Source: Streptomyces sp. R21
Lineage (GTDB): Bacteria > Actinomycetota > Actinomycetes > Streptomycetales > Streptomycetaceae
Assembly (NCBI RefSeq): GCF_041051975.1
Contig: NZ_CP163435.1
Location: forward strand, 1,426,001 to 1,490,000
Length of the DNA: 64,000 nt
Reading direction: 5' to 3'
Shown: positions 33,392 through 41,866 of the stretch, one piece after another
Numbering within the stretch: the stretch's first letter is position 1
Layout of the letters: every line of letters starts with the position of its first letter
The notes under the pieces: model-generated
Told to the model about the DNA's origin: nothing
The model's input: the letters and a program-made list of their open reading frames with translations, nothing else
Databases searched by the model: none
Made by a program: the position numbers and the translations under genes

Positions 33392-35527
33392 TCACGCCGT
33401 CGCGTCCACCAGTGCCAGCTCGTGCAGCCGCTCCGGCGGGCCCGGGCGGGCGTAGTACCAGCCCTGGGCCGTGTCGCAGCCCAGTATCCGCAGCTGCTCC
33501 GCCTGGGCGCCCGTCTCCACGCCCTCCACCGTGACCGCCAGGTCCAGGCTGTGGGCGAGCGAAACGATCCCCTCGACGATCTTGAGGTCGACGGGGTCCG
33601 CCGGGAACTGCTGCATGCCCTGGGTGAAGGAGCGGTCCAGCTTGAGGATGCTGACCGGCAGGCGCCGCAGGTTGGCGAGATTGGAGTAGCCCGTGCCGAA
33701 GTCGTCGAGAGCGATGTCGACGCCCATCTCGGCGAGGCGCCGCAGCGGTTTGAGCAGGTCGTCGTCGGCGCCGATCAGCGCGGACTCGGTGACCTCCAGG
33801 CAGAGCGCCTCCGCCCCGAGGCCGGCCCGCTCCAGGATGTCGACCGTGTCCTGGACCAAGCCGGGGTGGGACAACTGGCATGGCGACAGGTTGACGTTGA
33901 TGCGCAACGAGCCCGCGTCGGTGTGCCGTTCCTGCCACTCACGGGCCTGGCGCACCGACTGCTCCAGGACCCAGCGGCCGAGCGGAACGATCAGTCCGGT
34001 GTGCTCGGCGAGCGGGATGAAGCGGTCCGGGCCCAGCACGCCGTGCTGCGGGTGCAGCCAGCGCACCAGAGCCTCGGCGCCCCGCACGCTGCCGTCGCCG
34101 AGGTGCACCAGCGGCTGGTACTCGATGAAGAACTCGCCCCGGTCCAGGGCCGCCGGGAGCTGGGTGGTGAGGCCGTGCCGGGTGATGGCGCGGGCGTCGG
34201 CCTCCGGGTCGGCGAGCTCGAAGCGGTTGCCGCCCGCGGACTTGGCCCGGTACATCGTGATGTCGGCGCTGCGCAGCACCTCTGCTGGCCCGCGCTCCCC
34301 GGCCGGGCCCTCGACGATGCCGATGCTGCCGCGCACGGTCAGTTCCCGGCCGTCGATGCTGATCGGGGTGACGAGCGCGTTCATGATGCGCCCGGCGAGC
34401 TCGTCGACCTCGCGCTCGGTGTCGGTTCCGGTGGTCAGCGCAACGAACTCGTCGCCGCCGAGCCGGGCGACCATCTCGCCGGGGGCGGTCGCGCAGGACT
34501 GCAGCCGGTCGGCGACCTCGACGAGCAGCCGGTCGCCGGCCGCGTGGCCGAGACTGTCGTTGATCGTCTTGAAGCCGTCGAGGTCGAGGTAGCACAGGCC
34601 GAAGCGCTGGCCCTCGCTCGCGGACAGCGCCTTGTCCAGGCGCTCGAAGAAGAGGGTCCGGTTGGGCAGGCCGGTGAGCGCGTCGTGCGTGGCCTCGTAG
34701 CGCAGCCGCAGATTGAGCAGCCGGCGCTCGGTGGTGTCCTCCATCAGCGCCAGCTGGTACTGGGGCTGGCCGTCCGCGTCGCGCAGCAGAGACACCGTCA
34801 GGTTGGTCCACAGCACGGTGCCGTCGGGGCGGTAGAACGCCTTCTCGACGTGGTAGTGCTCGCGGTCGCCGCGCACCAACTCCTCGTACAGGCGCCAGAC
34901 TTGGGGTGCGTCGTCGGGGTGCGTCCACTCCTGGACCCGGCGGCCGCGCACCGACTGCTCGGACCCGCCGAACATGCGCAGCAGCGCGCCGTTGACCTGG
35001 AGGATGTTCCCGTCGAGGTCGGCGATGCCGATCCCTATGGCCGCGCCCTCGAACACCGCGCGGAAGCGGGCCTCGCTGGCGTGCAGCGCCTCGGCCACCG
35101 CACTGCGGGCGTTCAACGCGGCCCGGGAGATGGCCTCTTGCTCGGAGAGCGTCCGCTCCCGCAGCGCCTTGGCGAACCCGGCGGCCATGGCGTGCTGGAG
35201 CCGCGCCGAGCGGGTGCGCAACGCCTCCTGGGGGCCGTCGTCGCCGCAGTAGAGCACCAGGTAGGCGTCGACGCAGTCGAGGGAGCGACTGAGCGCCTCC
35301 GGGTCGGTGCAGTGCGCCGTGATGAGCGCGGCGCCGACCGCCTGCCCCTCAGCCGCCTCGAAGACCCTCGCCCGCAGCGCGTCGCTCAACCGCCGGGCGA
35401 GCGGCACGAGTTGCAGCTCGAACTCCGGCCGGGTCAGCGACGTGGAGGTGACGGGATAGACCGCCCGGCTCCAGATCGTCGCGAACCTGCGCAGTCTGTC
35501 CTCCGGTCCGTCCGGCTCGGCGGTCAC
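33392..35527 (-). CDS. rmdA: PAS-GGDEF-EAL cyclic-di-GMP enzyme, RmdA-like
   Basis: 711-residue cytosolic protein. An N-terminal helical region (1-145) is followed by PAS (about 150-270), GGDEF (about 275-440, intact ARLGGDEF at 355-361) and EAL (about 460-705, intact GAEALVRW at 483-490, plus NVNLSPCQL, LEVTESALI, DDFGTGYSN and VEGVET). All metal and catalytic motifs of a c-di-GMP phosphodiesterase are present. The layout matches S. coelicolor RmdA, which affects aerial hyphae formation. The GTG at 35527 overlaps the upstream methyltransferase stop (GTGA), so the two are translated together. Confidence 0.88.
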   Translation of the reverse strand: MTAEPDGPEDRLRRFATIWSRAVYPVTSTSLTRPEFELQLVPLARRLSDALRARVFEAAEGQAVGAALITAHCTDPEALSRSLDCVDAYLVLYCGDDGPQEALRTRSARLQHAMAAGFAKALRERTLSEQEAISRAALNARSAVAEALHASEARFRAVFEGAAIGIGIADLDGNILQVNGALLRMFGGSEQSVRGRRVQEWTHPDDAPQVWRLYEELVRGDREHYHVEKAFYRPDGTVLWTNLTVSLLRDADGQPQYQLALMEDTTERRLLNLRLRYEATHDALTGLPNRTLFFERLDKALSASEGQRFGLCYLDLDGFKTINDSLGHAAGDRLLVEVADRLQSCATAPGEMVARLGGDEFVALTTGTDTEREVDELAGRIMNALVTPISIDGRELTVRGSIGIVEGPAGERGPAEVLRSADITMYRAKSAGGNRFELADPEADARAITRHGLTTQLPAALDRGEFFIEYQPLVHLGDGSVRGAEALVRWLHPQHGVLGPDRFIPLAEHTGLIVPLGRWVLEQSVRQAREWQERHTDAGSLRINVNLSPCQLSHPGLVQDTVDILERAGLGAEALCLEVTESALIGADDDLLKPLRRLAEMGVDIALDDFGTGYSNLANLRRLPVSILKLDRSFTQGMQQFPADPVDLKIVEGIVSLAHSLDLAVTVEGVETGAQAEQLRILGCDTAQGWYYARPGPPERLHELALVDATA

Positions 35528-36336
35528 GCCGTGCGCCCCACGCCGGCGAACCCGGAGAAGGAATAGGGATCCTCGTCCTCGGGTGCCGTGTCGGGCCGCC
35601 ACTTCGGCATCGGCACCAGTCCCGGTTCCACCATGTCGTACCCCTCGAAGAACCGCGCGATCTCCTCGCGCGAGCGCATGATCAGCGGGTTGCGAATGTT
35701 CTTGTACACGTCGACCGTGCCCTCGGCCTGCTCCTGCGGGAGCGGGATTCCCTCGTACGAGGCATGCGTGACGACGAGCAGGCTGCCCGGCGCGAGCGCG
35801 TCGCGCAGCTCGGCCACCGCCTTGTACGGGTCGTCCGCGTCCTCCACGAAGTGAAGTATGGCAACGAGAAGGAGGGCAACCGGCCGGTTCAGGTCGATCA
35901 GTCGCTGAACCTGGGGGTTCGAAAGGATCTCCTGGGGCTTGAGGAGATCCGCGGCGAGCACGTCCGCGTTCTCGTTGCCCTCCAGGACCGCCTCGCTGTG
36001 GGCGACGGCCACCGGGTCGTGGTCGACGTACATGACGCGTGCGCCGGGGCATGCGCTCTGGGCGATCTCATGGACATTGCCGAAGGTGGGAATGCCCGAA
36101 CCGATGTCCAGGAACTGGGTGATGCCCTCATCGGCCGCGAAGCGCACGGCCCGGCGCATGAACGCCCGGTTCGCCTGCATGATCTTGGGGAGTCCCGGCA
36201 TGAACTCCATCGCCCTGCGGGCCGCCTCGCGGTCGACCTCGAAATTGTGCGAACCGCCCAGGTAGTAGTCGTAGATGCGGGACACGCTCGGCACCGAGAT
36301 GTCGATGCTCCGGGGGGCCCAGGCGGGACGCTCCAT
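35524..36336 (-). CDS. SAM-dependent methyltransferase, Methyltransf_19 type
   Basis: 270-residue protein of the actinobacterial DUF574/Methyltransf_19 family. It shows PSVSRIYDYYLGGSHNFEVDR at the N-terminus, the SAM-binding loop FLDIGSGIPTFGNVHE, YVDHDPVAVAHSEAVL and a C-terminal PKWRPD segment. Substrates in this family are unknown. The ATG at 36336 has GGAG 7 bases upstream. It is translationally coupled to the c-di-GMP enzyme, so a shared developmental role is plausible. Confidence 0.88.
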   Translation of the reverse strand: MERPAWAPRSIDISVPSVSRIYDYYLGGSHNFEVDREAARRAMEFMPGLPKIMQANRAFMRRAVRFAADEGITQFLDIGSGIPTFGNVHEIAQSACPGARVMYVDHDPVAVAHSEAVLEGNENADVLAADLLKPQEILSNPQVQRLIDLNRPVALLLVAILHFVEDADDPYKAVAELRDALAPGSLLVVTHASYEGIPLPQEQAEGTVDVYKNIRNPLIMRSREEIARFFEGYDMVEPGLVPMPKWRPDTAPEDEDPYSFSGFAGVGRTA

Positions 36337-36598
36337 CTATTTCTCCACGGCGTAGGGGGCATATAAGCGATCCAGTGTTCGAGCTGAGGCTACTGATCGC
36401 CCGCCAAAGGAGCGAGCCAAAACGGAAATTGACCGTCCGTTCCCGGTCACTGCCTCCGGCAATTGCCGAGCGGGCGCCCCGTGAACGCCCCCCGAACACG
36501 CTCCCCATGCGCCCCACGAAATCGCTGCGAAGCACGCCAAAAGGCCCAGCGCGAGCCGGTGGGGAAAACCGTGCGCCGGGCGCACGGAAACGCCCAGC

Positions 36599-36635
36599 GG
36601 TCCGCCCCCTCCGTGCGGTGCGGAGGGGGCGGACC
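36599..36635. terminator. Terminator, 15-bp stem
   Basis: GGTCCGCCCCCTCCG (36599-36613) pairs with 36621-36635 around a 7-base loop, downstream of the minus-strand lipoprotein gene. A second weaker hairpin, CCGTGCG/CGCACGG, lies at about 36570-36588. The rest of the 415-base gap (36337-36751) is non-coding, with an AT-richer TATATG stretch near 36358 that may be the methyltransferase promoter. Confidence 0.8.
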
Positions 36636-36751
36636 CGGGTCGTACGCGCTGCTTTGTTCGTCCGGCACACGTGTCTGGCTTCGTCCCCTCCTTCCACGTT
36701 CCGTTGCCGTTGTCCTGCGAGTGAGGCGATCAACCCTGGGGAGGTGATCCG

Positions 36752-37714
36752 CTACTTCTTCGGCGCGCCGACCGGCTTTCCGTCGGGGGCGACGGCGTAC
36801 CAGGTGCCGCCGACGCCCTGACCGTTGGTGTCTCCGGCGGCCTTGTCACCGGAGAAGGTGTAGATGGGCCAGCAGTTGACGGTCATCTGCTTGGCGCCGT
36901 CCGGGCGGGTGAAGCCCATCAGGCCCTTCTTCTGGACGCCCTTGGTGTCGCTGGCGTCGACGGGCGCGACGACCGGCCACTTCTCCAGGCAGGCTCCGGT
37001 GCAGTTCGACACCGGCTTCGGCCAGGCCTCGTCCTTCATGAAGCGGTAGACCGTCATGCCGTTCTTGTCGACGATGATCTCGCCGAGCTTCGGGTCGTTG
37101 CGGGTGGACAGACCCGGCAGGTCGGCCTCCAGGGCCGCCTTCTTGCCGTTGGGGGCGGACGCGAACCAAGTGCCGCCCACACCCTGGCCGTTGGTGTCAC
37201 CGGCCTTGGTGTCCTTGGCGTACCGGTACATCGGCCAGCCGTCAATCGTCAGCTGCTTGCTTCCGTCCGCACGGGTGACCTCACCAAGGGCCGCCTTGTC
37301 CACGCCGGCGGCGGCGGTGGCACCGTCGGCGGGCACCGGCGGCCAGGCCGTCGCACAGTCGCCGTCACAGTTCGACTTCGGCGGCTCGGCAGTGTCCTTG
37401 TCGAAGCGGTAGAGGGTCATCCCGGCACTGTCGGTGACGACCTTCCCCAGCTTCACGTTCTCGGCAACGGCGAGCGCGCCGGCCGCCGCCGACTGGGCCG
37501 CGCCCTGCTCGTCCTTGGAATCGGCGCCGTAGCCATTGCCCGCGCCCGCACCGACCGTGGGGCTGGCCGTGGAGCCGTAACCGTCGGCCGCCGCCGCGGC
37601 GCCCACGTTCTGGCTGCCTGTCGAAGGAGTGCTTTCCTGACCGCACGCCGTCGTCAACGCCAGCACGGCCGCAGCTGTCGCCACGAGTGAGGCGCTCCGC
37701 CAGGAGGTCTTCAT
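36752..37714 (-). CDS. Secreted-repeat lipoprotein
   Basis: 320-residue lipoprotein. The signal peptide ends with lipobox LALTTAC (Cys about 24). A Gly/Ala-rich linker (about 30-85) is followed by two Lipoprotein_15-type repeat units. Each has a TLYRF/TVYRF segment, a paired-cysteine SNCDGDC/SNCTGAC motif, a WPP/WPV segment, and GDTNGQGVGGTW closing sequences (near 175 and 305). It faces outward on the membrane. From memory a similar gene sits next to rmdA in S. coelicolor. Function unknown; redox or surface roles have been suggested for the family. Confidence 0.82.
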   Translation of the reverse strand: MKTSWRSASLVATAAAVLALTTACGQESTPSTGSQNVGAAAAADGYGSTASPTVGAGAGNGYGADSKDEQGAAQSAAAGALAVAENVKLGKVVTDSAGMTLYRFDKDTAEPPKSNCDGDCATAWPPVPADGATAAAGVDKAALGEVTRADGSKQLTIDGWPMYRYAKDTKAGDTNGQGVGGTWFASAPNGKKAALEADLPGLSTRNDPKLGEIIVDKNGMTVYRFMKDEAWPKPVSNCTGACLEKWPVVAPVDASDTKGVQKKGLMGFTRPDGAKQMTVNCWPIYTFSGDKAAGDTNGQGVGGTWYAVAPDGKPVGAPKK

Positions 37715-38009
37715 GGATAACTCCCGCTGTCTGCTTAGGTGTTGCAGCGCCCTACTGCGCCGCGCATGGCCCTAGGTACGGGCGGGAGTGGCGGAAGTGT
37801 TCAACCGGCCCGCAAATTTCTTTCCGAACCCTGTGACTCAGCCGTCGCCGCGACCACTGACGGAGCCGTCGCCCGGCCGCCACGGTTCGCACACCTGAGC
37901 CCATTCGTGGACGCCTGCACGCCCGCCGCGTCAAACCCGTCGAGGGCCCGCGTCCTCCATTCGGGGGCAATACCGCGTCACTACGGCGCACGCCGGTGGC
38001 GCACCACTC

Positions 38010-38624
38010 ATGATCTTCGTCGTGCATGCACCCGAAACGACCCGATCCGCCCTACTCATAAGGGTGTTGACGGTACTGACCCTCACCTGGCTCCTCGGTG
38101 GCGCGCCCGGCGGTACGGCGGTCGCCGACGCCTGCGCGTCCGCGTCCGTGGGCCCCGGCGGCGACGGCACCGGCGCGGTGGCCGTGGCGGGCGACGGCTG
38201 CCCGAGCCCGCCGCCCACGCCCTGCCCCACGCCGAAACCCACGCCCACGCCCACGCCGACCCCGAGCCCCACCCCGAAACCGCCGCCGAAGCCGAAGCCG
38301 ACCCCGACACCCACACCGAAACCCACACCGAAACCCAAGCCCCCACCTCCCCCGCCGCCCGCGCCGACACCACGGCCCGCCACCACGGCGCCGCGCCCGG
38401 CACCGGCCGTCGTCCCCACACCGACACCACCGCCGAGACCGACACCGACACCGAAGGCCCCTCCCCGAGCGGGCCCCGAGCCGTCGTCACCCTCGGTGAG
38501 CTATCCGCCGTACCGCCCCTCGGCGCACCGGCACACGCCCCCCAGTGGACCGTCCTTGGTCTCGCTCACCCTGCTTCTCACCGTGCCCGCGGTGTTCGCC
38601 GTCGCGGCGCTGCGCCCGCGCTGA
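38010..38624 (+). CDS. Proline-rich exported protein
   Basis: 204 residues. A hydrophobic export signal (VLTVLTLTWLLGG, about 20-40) is followed by a cysteine pair region (DACASAS, DGCPSPPPTPC), a long Pro/Thr/Lys low-complexity segment (PTPTPTPSPTPKPPPKPKPT, about 70-160) and a C-terminal hydrophobic helix with RPR end (LLLTVPAVFAVAALRPR). This looks like a wall-spanning, membrane-anchored protein. A GTG at 38064 is an alternative start. It is 16 bases before the DUF4239-like gene, so probably co-transcribed. Confidence 0.65.
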   Translation: MIFVVHAPETTRSALLIRVLTVLTLTWLLGGAPGGTAVADACASASVGPGGDGTGAVAVAGDGCPSPPPTPCPTPKPTPTPTPTPSPTPKPPPKPKPTPTPTPKPTPKPKPPPPPPPAPTPRPATTAPRPAPAVVPTPTPPPRPTPTPKAPPRAGPEPSSPSVSYPPYRPSAHRHTPPSGPSLVSLTLLLTVPAVFAVAALRPR

Positions 38625-38640
38625 CTCCTGGAGACATCCC

Positions 38641-39405
38641 TTGTCGGATTGGCTTGTTCTCGCCCTCGCGATGGCGGCGGCGTGCGCCGTCGTGCTCATC
38701 GTGACCCTGGTACGCCACCGCTCGGCCCCCGAGGACGAGGATCCGTCCGAGACCCCGGACGTGATCGAGTACATCACCATGATGATCGGCGTGGTGTACG
38801 CCATCGTCCTCGGCCTGGCCATCGCGGGTGTCTGGGAGGCCCGCAGCGGCGCCCAGGACCATGTGCAGGCGGAGGCGCAGGCACTGCACGAGGTCTCGGA
38901 GCGGGTCCGCGTCTACCCGCCCGACGTGCGCGACCGCATCCGCGACGACGTCAACACGTATGTCAGCCACGTCGTCACCACCGAGTGGAAGACCATGGCG
39001 GACGACGGCCATGTCACCGCCACCGGCGGCCGGCTCTTCGACCGCATCCGTCAGGACGTCACCGACTACCAGCCGAAGTCGGACTTCGAGGCCCAGGCCT
39101 ACCAGCCGCTCGTCGACCAGGTGACCGCGGCCGATGCCGCCCGCAACGCCCGCGCCGACTCGACCGGGGCGACCATGCCCGGCGTGGTGTGGTTCGGGCT
39201 CATCACCGGCGCCGTGGTCACGGTGGGCATGATCTTCGCCCTGCAGATCCGGCGCACTACACGCGAGCTGATCCTCGCCGGCCTCTTCTCCGCCCTGATC
39301 GCCTTCCTGCTCTTCCTGATCTGGGACTTCGACGCCCCCTACAGCCGGGGCATCACGGCGTCGGCGGAGCCGTTCACGGCTCTGTTCCCGCATCTGCACG
39401 GGTGA
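38641..39405 (+). CDS. DUF4239-like membrane protein
   Basis: 254 residues with two N-terminal helices (about 4-22 and 45-65, ITMMIGVVYAIVLGLAIAG), a soluble helical middle and two C-terminal helices (WFGLITGAVVTVGMIFAL, LILAGLFSALIAFLLFLI). The four-helix bestrophin-like layout fits DUF4239. The TTG start at 38641 is chosen because GGAG lies 7 bases upstream and the first helix follows directly; an upstream ATG would add an arginine/cysteine-rich extension that overlaps the previous gene. Possible ion-channel-like role, unproven. Confidence 0.8.
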   Translation: MSDWLVLALAMAAACAVVLIVTLVRHRSAPEDEDPSETPDVIEYITMMIGVVYAIVLGLAIAGVWEARSGAQDHVQAEAQALHEVSERVRVYPPDVRDRIRDDVNTYVSHVVTTEWKTMADDGHVTATGGRLFDRIRQDVTDYQPKSDFEAQAYQPLVDQVTAADAARNARADSTGATMPGVVWFGLITGAVVTVGMIFALQIRRTTRELILAGLFSALIAFLLFLIWDFDAPYSRGITASAEPFTALFPHLHG

Positions 39406-39474
39406 CGGACCCTCACCAGGGTTCCCCCGGCGCGGGGCTTCTTCGAGGCACGGCCTCGCGGTAGGCCGGTTCCG

Positions 39475-39508
39475 CGGGGGACGGACGGCACACCGCGTCC
39501 GTCCCCCG
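39475..39508. terminator. Terminator, 13-bp stem
   Basis: CGGGGGACGGACG (39475-39487) pairs with 39496-39508 around an 8-base loop, 69 bases after the DUF4239-like stop codon. Confidence 0.8.
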
Positions 39509-39673
39509 TGTGCACGTACGCCTTCCCCTGAGCGGCCCACACGGTTGCCCCATTCGCGCGACAGCGATCGCGCGCCCGCGCGCCCTTTCCTAGCGTTTCG
39601 ATCATCGAGGTGCATTTCTGGCGCAAGCGGAAAAGGTCCGCGGCAAGGCTCCTCGGGGACCCGGAGGCTCACC

Positions 39674-40204
39674 ATGCGCGCGATACGCGTCGCTTCGGCC
39701 GCACTGCTGGGCGTGACCGCCCTGACCTTCACCGCACCCGCGGCCGTCGCCAGCGACGGCGGCAACAACAACATCACGTCGTTCGGCTTCAGCGTGCAGC
39801 CCTCGACCATCGCCGCGGGCGGCAGAGTCACGCTCAACGTGGACGGCTGCGGAACCGACGCCAAGGTCTCCTCTGGGGTCTTCGACACCGTGACCATCCC
39901 CAAGGGGCAGCCCTCGGCGACGGCCATGGTCGACTGGGACGCCAAGCCCGGTGCCCTGTACGAGGTCACGTTCCAGTGCGGCAGCGAGAGCGGCCACACC
40001 GACCTCACCATCGCCACCGGGCGCCCGGTCAACCCGACGCCCGTGCCCGTCGTCCCGCCCGTTCAGCGGGGCGTCCGCGCCGGTGTCGGCGGCAGCATCG
40101 CCGGCTTCGACCTCAAGGAGATCGGCATCGGAGCCGCGCTCATCCTCGGATCCGTCGGCGCGGCGTGGCATCTGTCGCGCCGCCGCACCGCCGACGACTC
40201 CTGA
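39674..40204 (+). CDS. Small exported protein with C-terminal anchor
   Basis: 176 residues. A Sec signal (about 1-26, ending PAAVASD) is followed by a compact beta-rich domain with two cysteines (VTLNVDGCGTDAKVSSGVF, YEVTFQCGSES), a proline linker (NPTPVPVVPPVQRG), and a C-terminal helix plus positive tail (IGIGAALILGSVGAAWHLSRRR). The tail resembles a sorting signal, but no LPxTG-like pentapeptide precedes it. GGAGG lies 7 bases before the ATG. A convergent paralogue-like protein (40319-40810) and a class F sortase follow, suggesting a shared surface-display role. Confidence 0.72.
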   Translation: MRAIRVASAALLGVTALTFTAPAAVASDGGNNNITSFGFSVQPSTIAAGGRVTLNVDGCGTDAKVSSGVFDTVTIPKGQPSATAMVDWDAKPGALYEVTFQCGSESGHTDLTIATGRPVNPTPVPVVPPVQRGVRAGVGGSIAGFDLKEIGIGAALILGSVGAAWHLSRRRTADDS

Positions 40205-40215
40205 CGGCACACCGC

Positions 40216-40265
40216 ACAGCCCTTCGCCCCGGACCCTCTCGGGAGGGTCCGGGGCGAAGGGCTGT
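40216..40265. terminator. Bidirectional terminator, perfect 23-bp stem
   Basis: Bases 40216-40238 pair without mismatch with 40243-40265 around the loop TCGG, between the convergent stops of the two small exported proteins. Confidence 0.92.
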
Positions 40266-40318
40266 CACGTGCGGTCTCCGAGGAGGCCAGGGGTCCGACC
40301 GCGCGGCCGGACGGGGGG

Positions 40319-40810
40319 TCAGATCCGCTTCTCGGACCTGCGGCGCATCCAGAACACCCCGCCCCCGACGACGGCCGCGGCGACGAGCCCGCCGCCGATC
40401 GCCATGTCGGTCGGCGTCGCGCCGGTGGAGCTGCTGCCGCCGAGACCGCCGCGGACACCGCCGATGACGGTGAAGGCGGCCGGGCGGGTCAGGGACCGGT
40501 TCTCGCCGCACTTGGCCGTGATGTCGTACGAGCCCGGGCTGGCGTTGCTGTCGATGGTGACCTTCGCGCTGGACGTGTTGCCGCTGACGTGGGTCAGCGC
40601 CGTCGTGGGGAAGACCGACGAGGAGACCGTGCTGCCGGCCATCGTGCAGGACGAACCGTCCACCGTGATGGTCAGCTGCCCGCCCCGGGCGATGACGCTG
40701 GGCAGGGCGACGATGTTGCTAGGGCTGTCCCACGCCGAGGCCGCTGGGGCGGCGAGCCCCACCACGGCGACCGCGGCGGCAGAGACCGCCAGGGCACGAG
40801 TTGTACGCAT
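40319..40810 (-). CDS. Small exported protein with C-terminal anchor (paralogue-like)
   Basis: 163 residues with the same plan as the protein at 39674-40204: a signal peptide (VVGLAAPAASA), a beta-rich domain with a cysteine pair (VDGSSCTMAGS, DITAKCGENRS), a Gly/Ser linker and a C-terminal helix with MRRRSEKRI tail. Sequence identity to the neighbour is low but the layout is parallel. GGAGGA lies 6 bases before the ATG at 40810. No LPxTG motif. It is divergent from the sortase gene. Confidence 0.72.
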   Translation of the reverse strand: MRTTRALAVSAAAVAVVGLAAPAASAWDSPSNIVALPSVIARGGQLTITVDGSSCTMAGSTVSSSVFPTTALTHVSGNTSSAKVTIDSNASPGSYDITAKCGENRSLTRPAAFTVIGGVRGGLGGSSSTGATPTDMAIGGGLVAAAVVGGGVFWMRRRSEKRI

Positions 40811-41142
40811 GTGATCCTCCGCGGAAGACGCCCCGGGAACCGTCCCCGGTCGATCGGCGAGAAAGCGCCTCCCAGACAGACCCTCAGATGCCGTGCACAG
40901 GGCCGCATTTCGAGAATGGTCCGTACCGGTGAGAAGACACGCCGAGAGAATTCCGCACAATCGGATATTGCCGCAGGTCACGGACCGTCAGAAAAAACCT
41001 GTCGGCGCCAACTCGGATGGCTCACGGCACGGGTGCTCCACCACCCGTTCGCCCGCGACCCGTCGCCCGCCCGGCGTGCTGCCCTTAGCGTTCTCATATG
41101 CGCGACGGACGCGGCGACGGCCGCGTCGAGAGGGGATTGCGA

Positions 41143-41808
41143 ATGTCTGCGTCCGAGCTGGCCGAAGAGGAGGAGCGGCAGAAGAAGCGCGCTCCTTGGG
41201 GCGTGATAGCGCTTGTTCTGCTGACCGGCCTCGCTCTCATCCGGAATGGCTCCGGAGAGTTCGACGTGGGTCCGCCGCAGCCCGCTTCCGCGGCGGCGGC
41301 TGACAGCCGCGCGACGGCCCACGGCACTTTCACCAAGGCGCCGGACCCCTTGCCGTACGCCGTGGTCGACCGGGTCAGGATTCCGGCGATCCGGGTGGAC
41401 GCGCCGGCCATGCCGGTGGGACTCGACGCGGACGGGTGGGTCGGCGCGCCACCGCCGGAGGACCCCAATCTCGCGGGTTGGTTCACCGGAGCGGTCTCGC
41501 CCGGCGAGAAGGGCACGGCGGTGATCGTGGGCCACGTGGACAACAAGCAGGGCCCCGCCGTCTTCTACGGACTCGGGGCACTGAAAAAGGGCAACCGCAT
41601 CGAGGTGCAGCGCAAGGACGGAAAGACCGCCGCATTCGAGATCTACGGCATCGAGGTCTTCGCGAAGAACAACTTCCCCGGCGACCGCGTGTACGGCAAC
41701 AAGGGAACTCCCGAATTGCGCGTCATCACCTGCGGTGGCGGTTTCTCCAAGCAGAACGGCTACGACGGAAACGTCGTCGTGTTCGCCCGCCTGGTCGAGG
41801 TTCGCTGA
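41143..41808 (+). CDS. Class F sortase
   Basis: 221-residue membrane-anchored transpeptidase. There is an N-terminal cytosolic stretch and one helix (WGVIALVLLTGLALI, about 18-33), then a sortase barrel with catalytic His in VIVGHVDN, Cys in RVITCGG and Arg in VVFARL. The actinobacterial class F signature VRIPAIRVDAPAMPVGLD is present. The ATG at 41143 is chosen over the ATG at 41098 because GAGAGGGG lies about 7 bases upstream. The two neighbouring exported proteins with hydrophobic-plus-charged tails are candidate substrates. Confidence 0.88.
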   Translation: MSASELAEEEERQKKRAPWGVIALVLLTGLALIRNGSGEFDVGPPQPASAAAADSRATAHGTFTKAPDPLPYAVVDRVRIPAIRVDAPAMPVGLDADGWVGAPPPEDPNLAGWFTGAVSPGEKGTAVIVGHVDNKQGPAVFYGLGALKKGNRIEVQRKDGKTAAFEIYGIEVFAKNNFPGDRVYGNKGTPELRVITCGGGFSKQNGYDGNVVVFARLVEVR

Positions 41809-41866
41809 GCGTTCCACGGCCGGGCGGGCGAAAGCCCTTCAAAGGGGCCCGGGTGATTCGAACGGC

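Noticed and set aside
32828..35566. 912-codon open frame antisense to the c-di-GMP enzyme gene
   Set aside because: The opposite strand encodes clear PAS, GGDEF and EAL motifs; the antisense product is low-complexity Arg/Gly/Ala without any domain.
38210..38480. CRISPR-like or satellite repeat
   Set aside because: The periodic CCN-rich sequence is a Pro/Thr-coding low-complexity stretch inside a gene; there is no repeat-spacer structure. No CRISPR array was seen anywhere in the window.
41826..41837. GGGC-GAAA-GCCC hairpin as terminator of the sortase gene
   Set aside because: The stem is only four pairs and such motifs are frequent by chance at this GC content.
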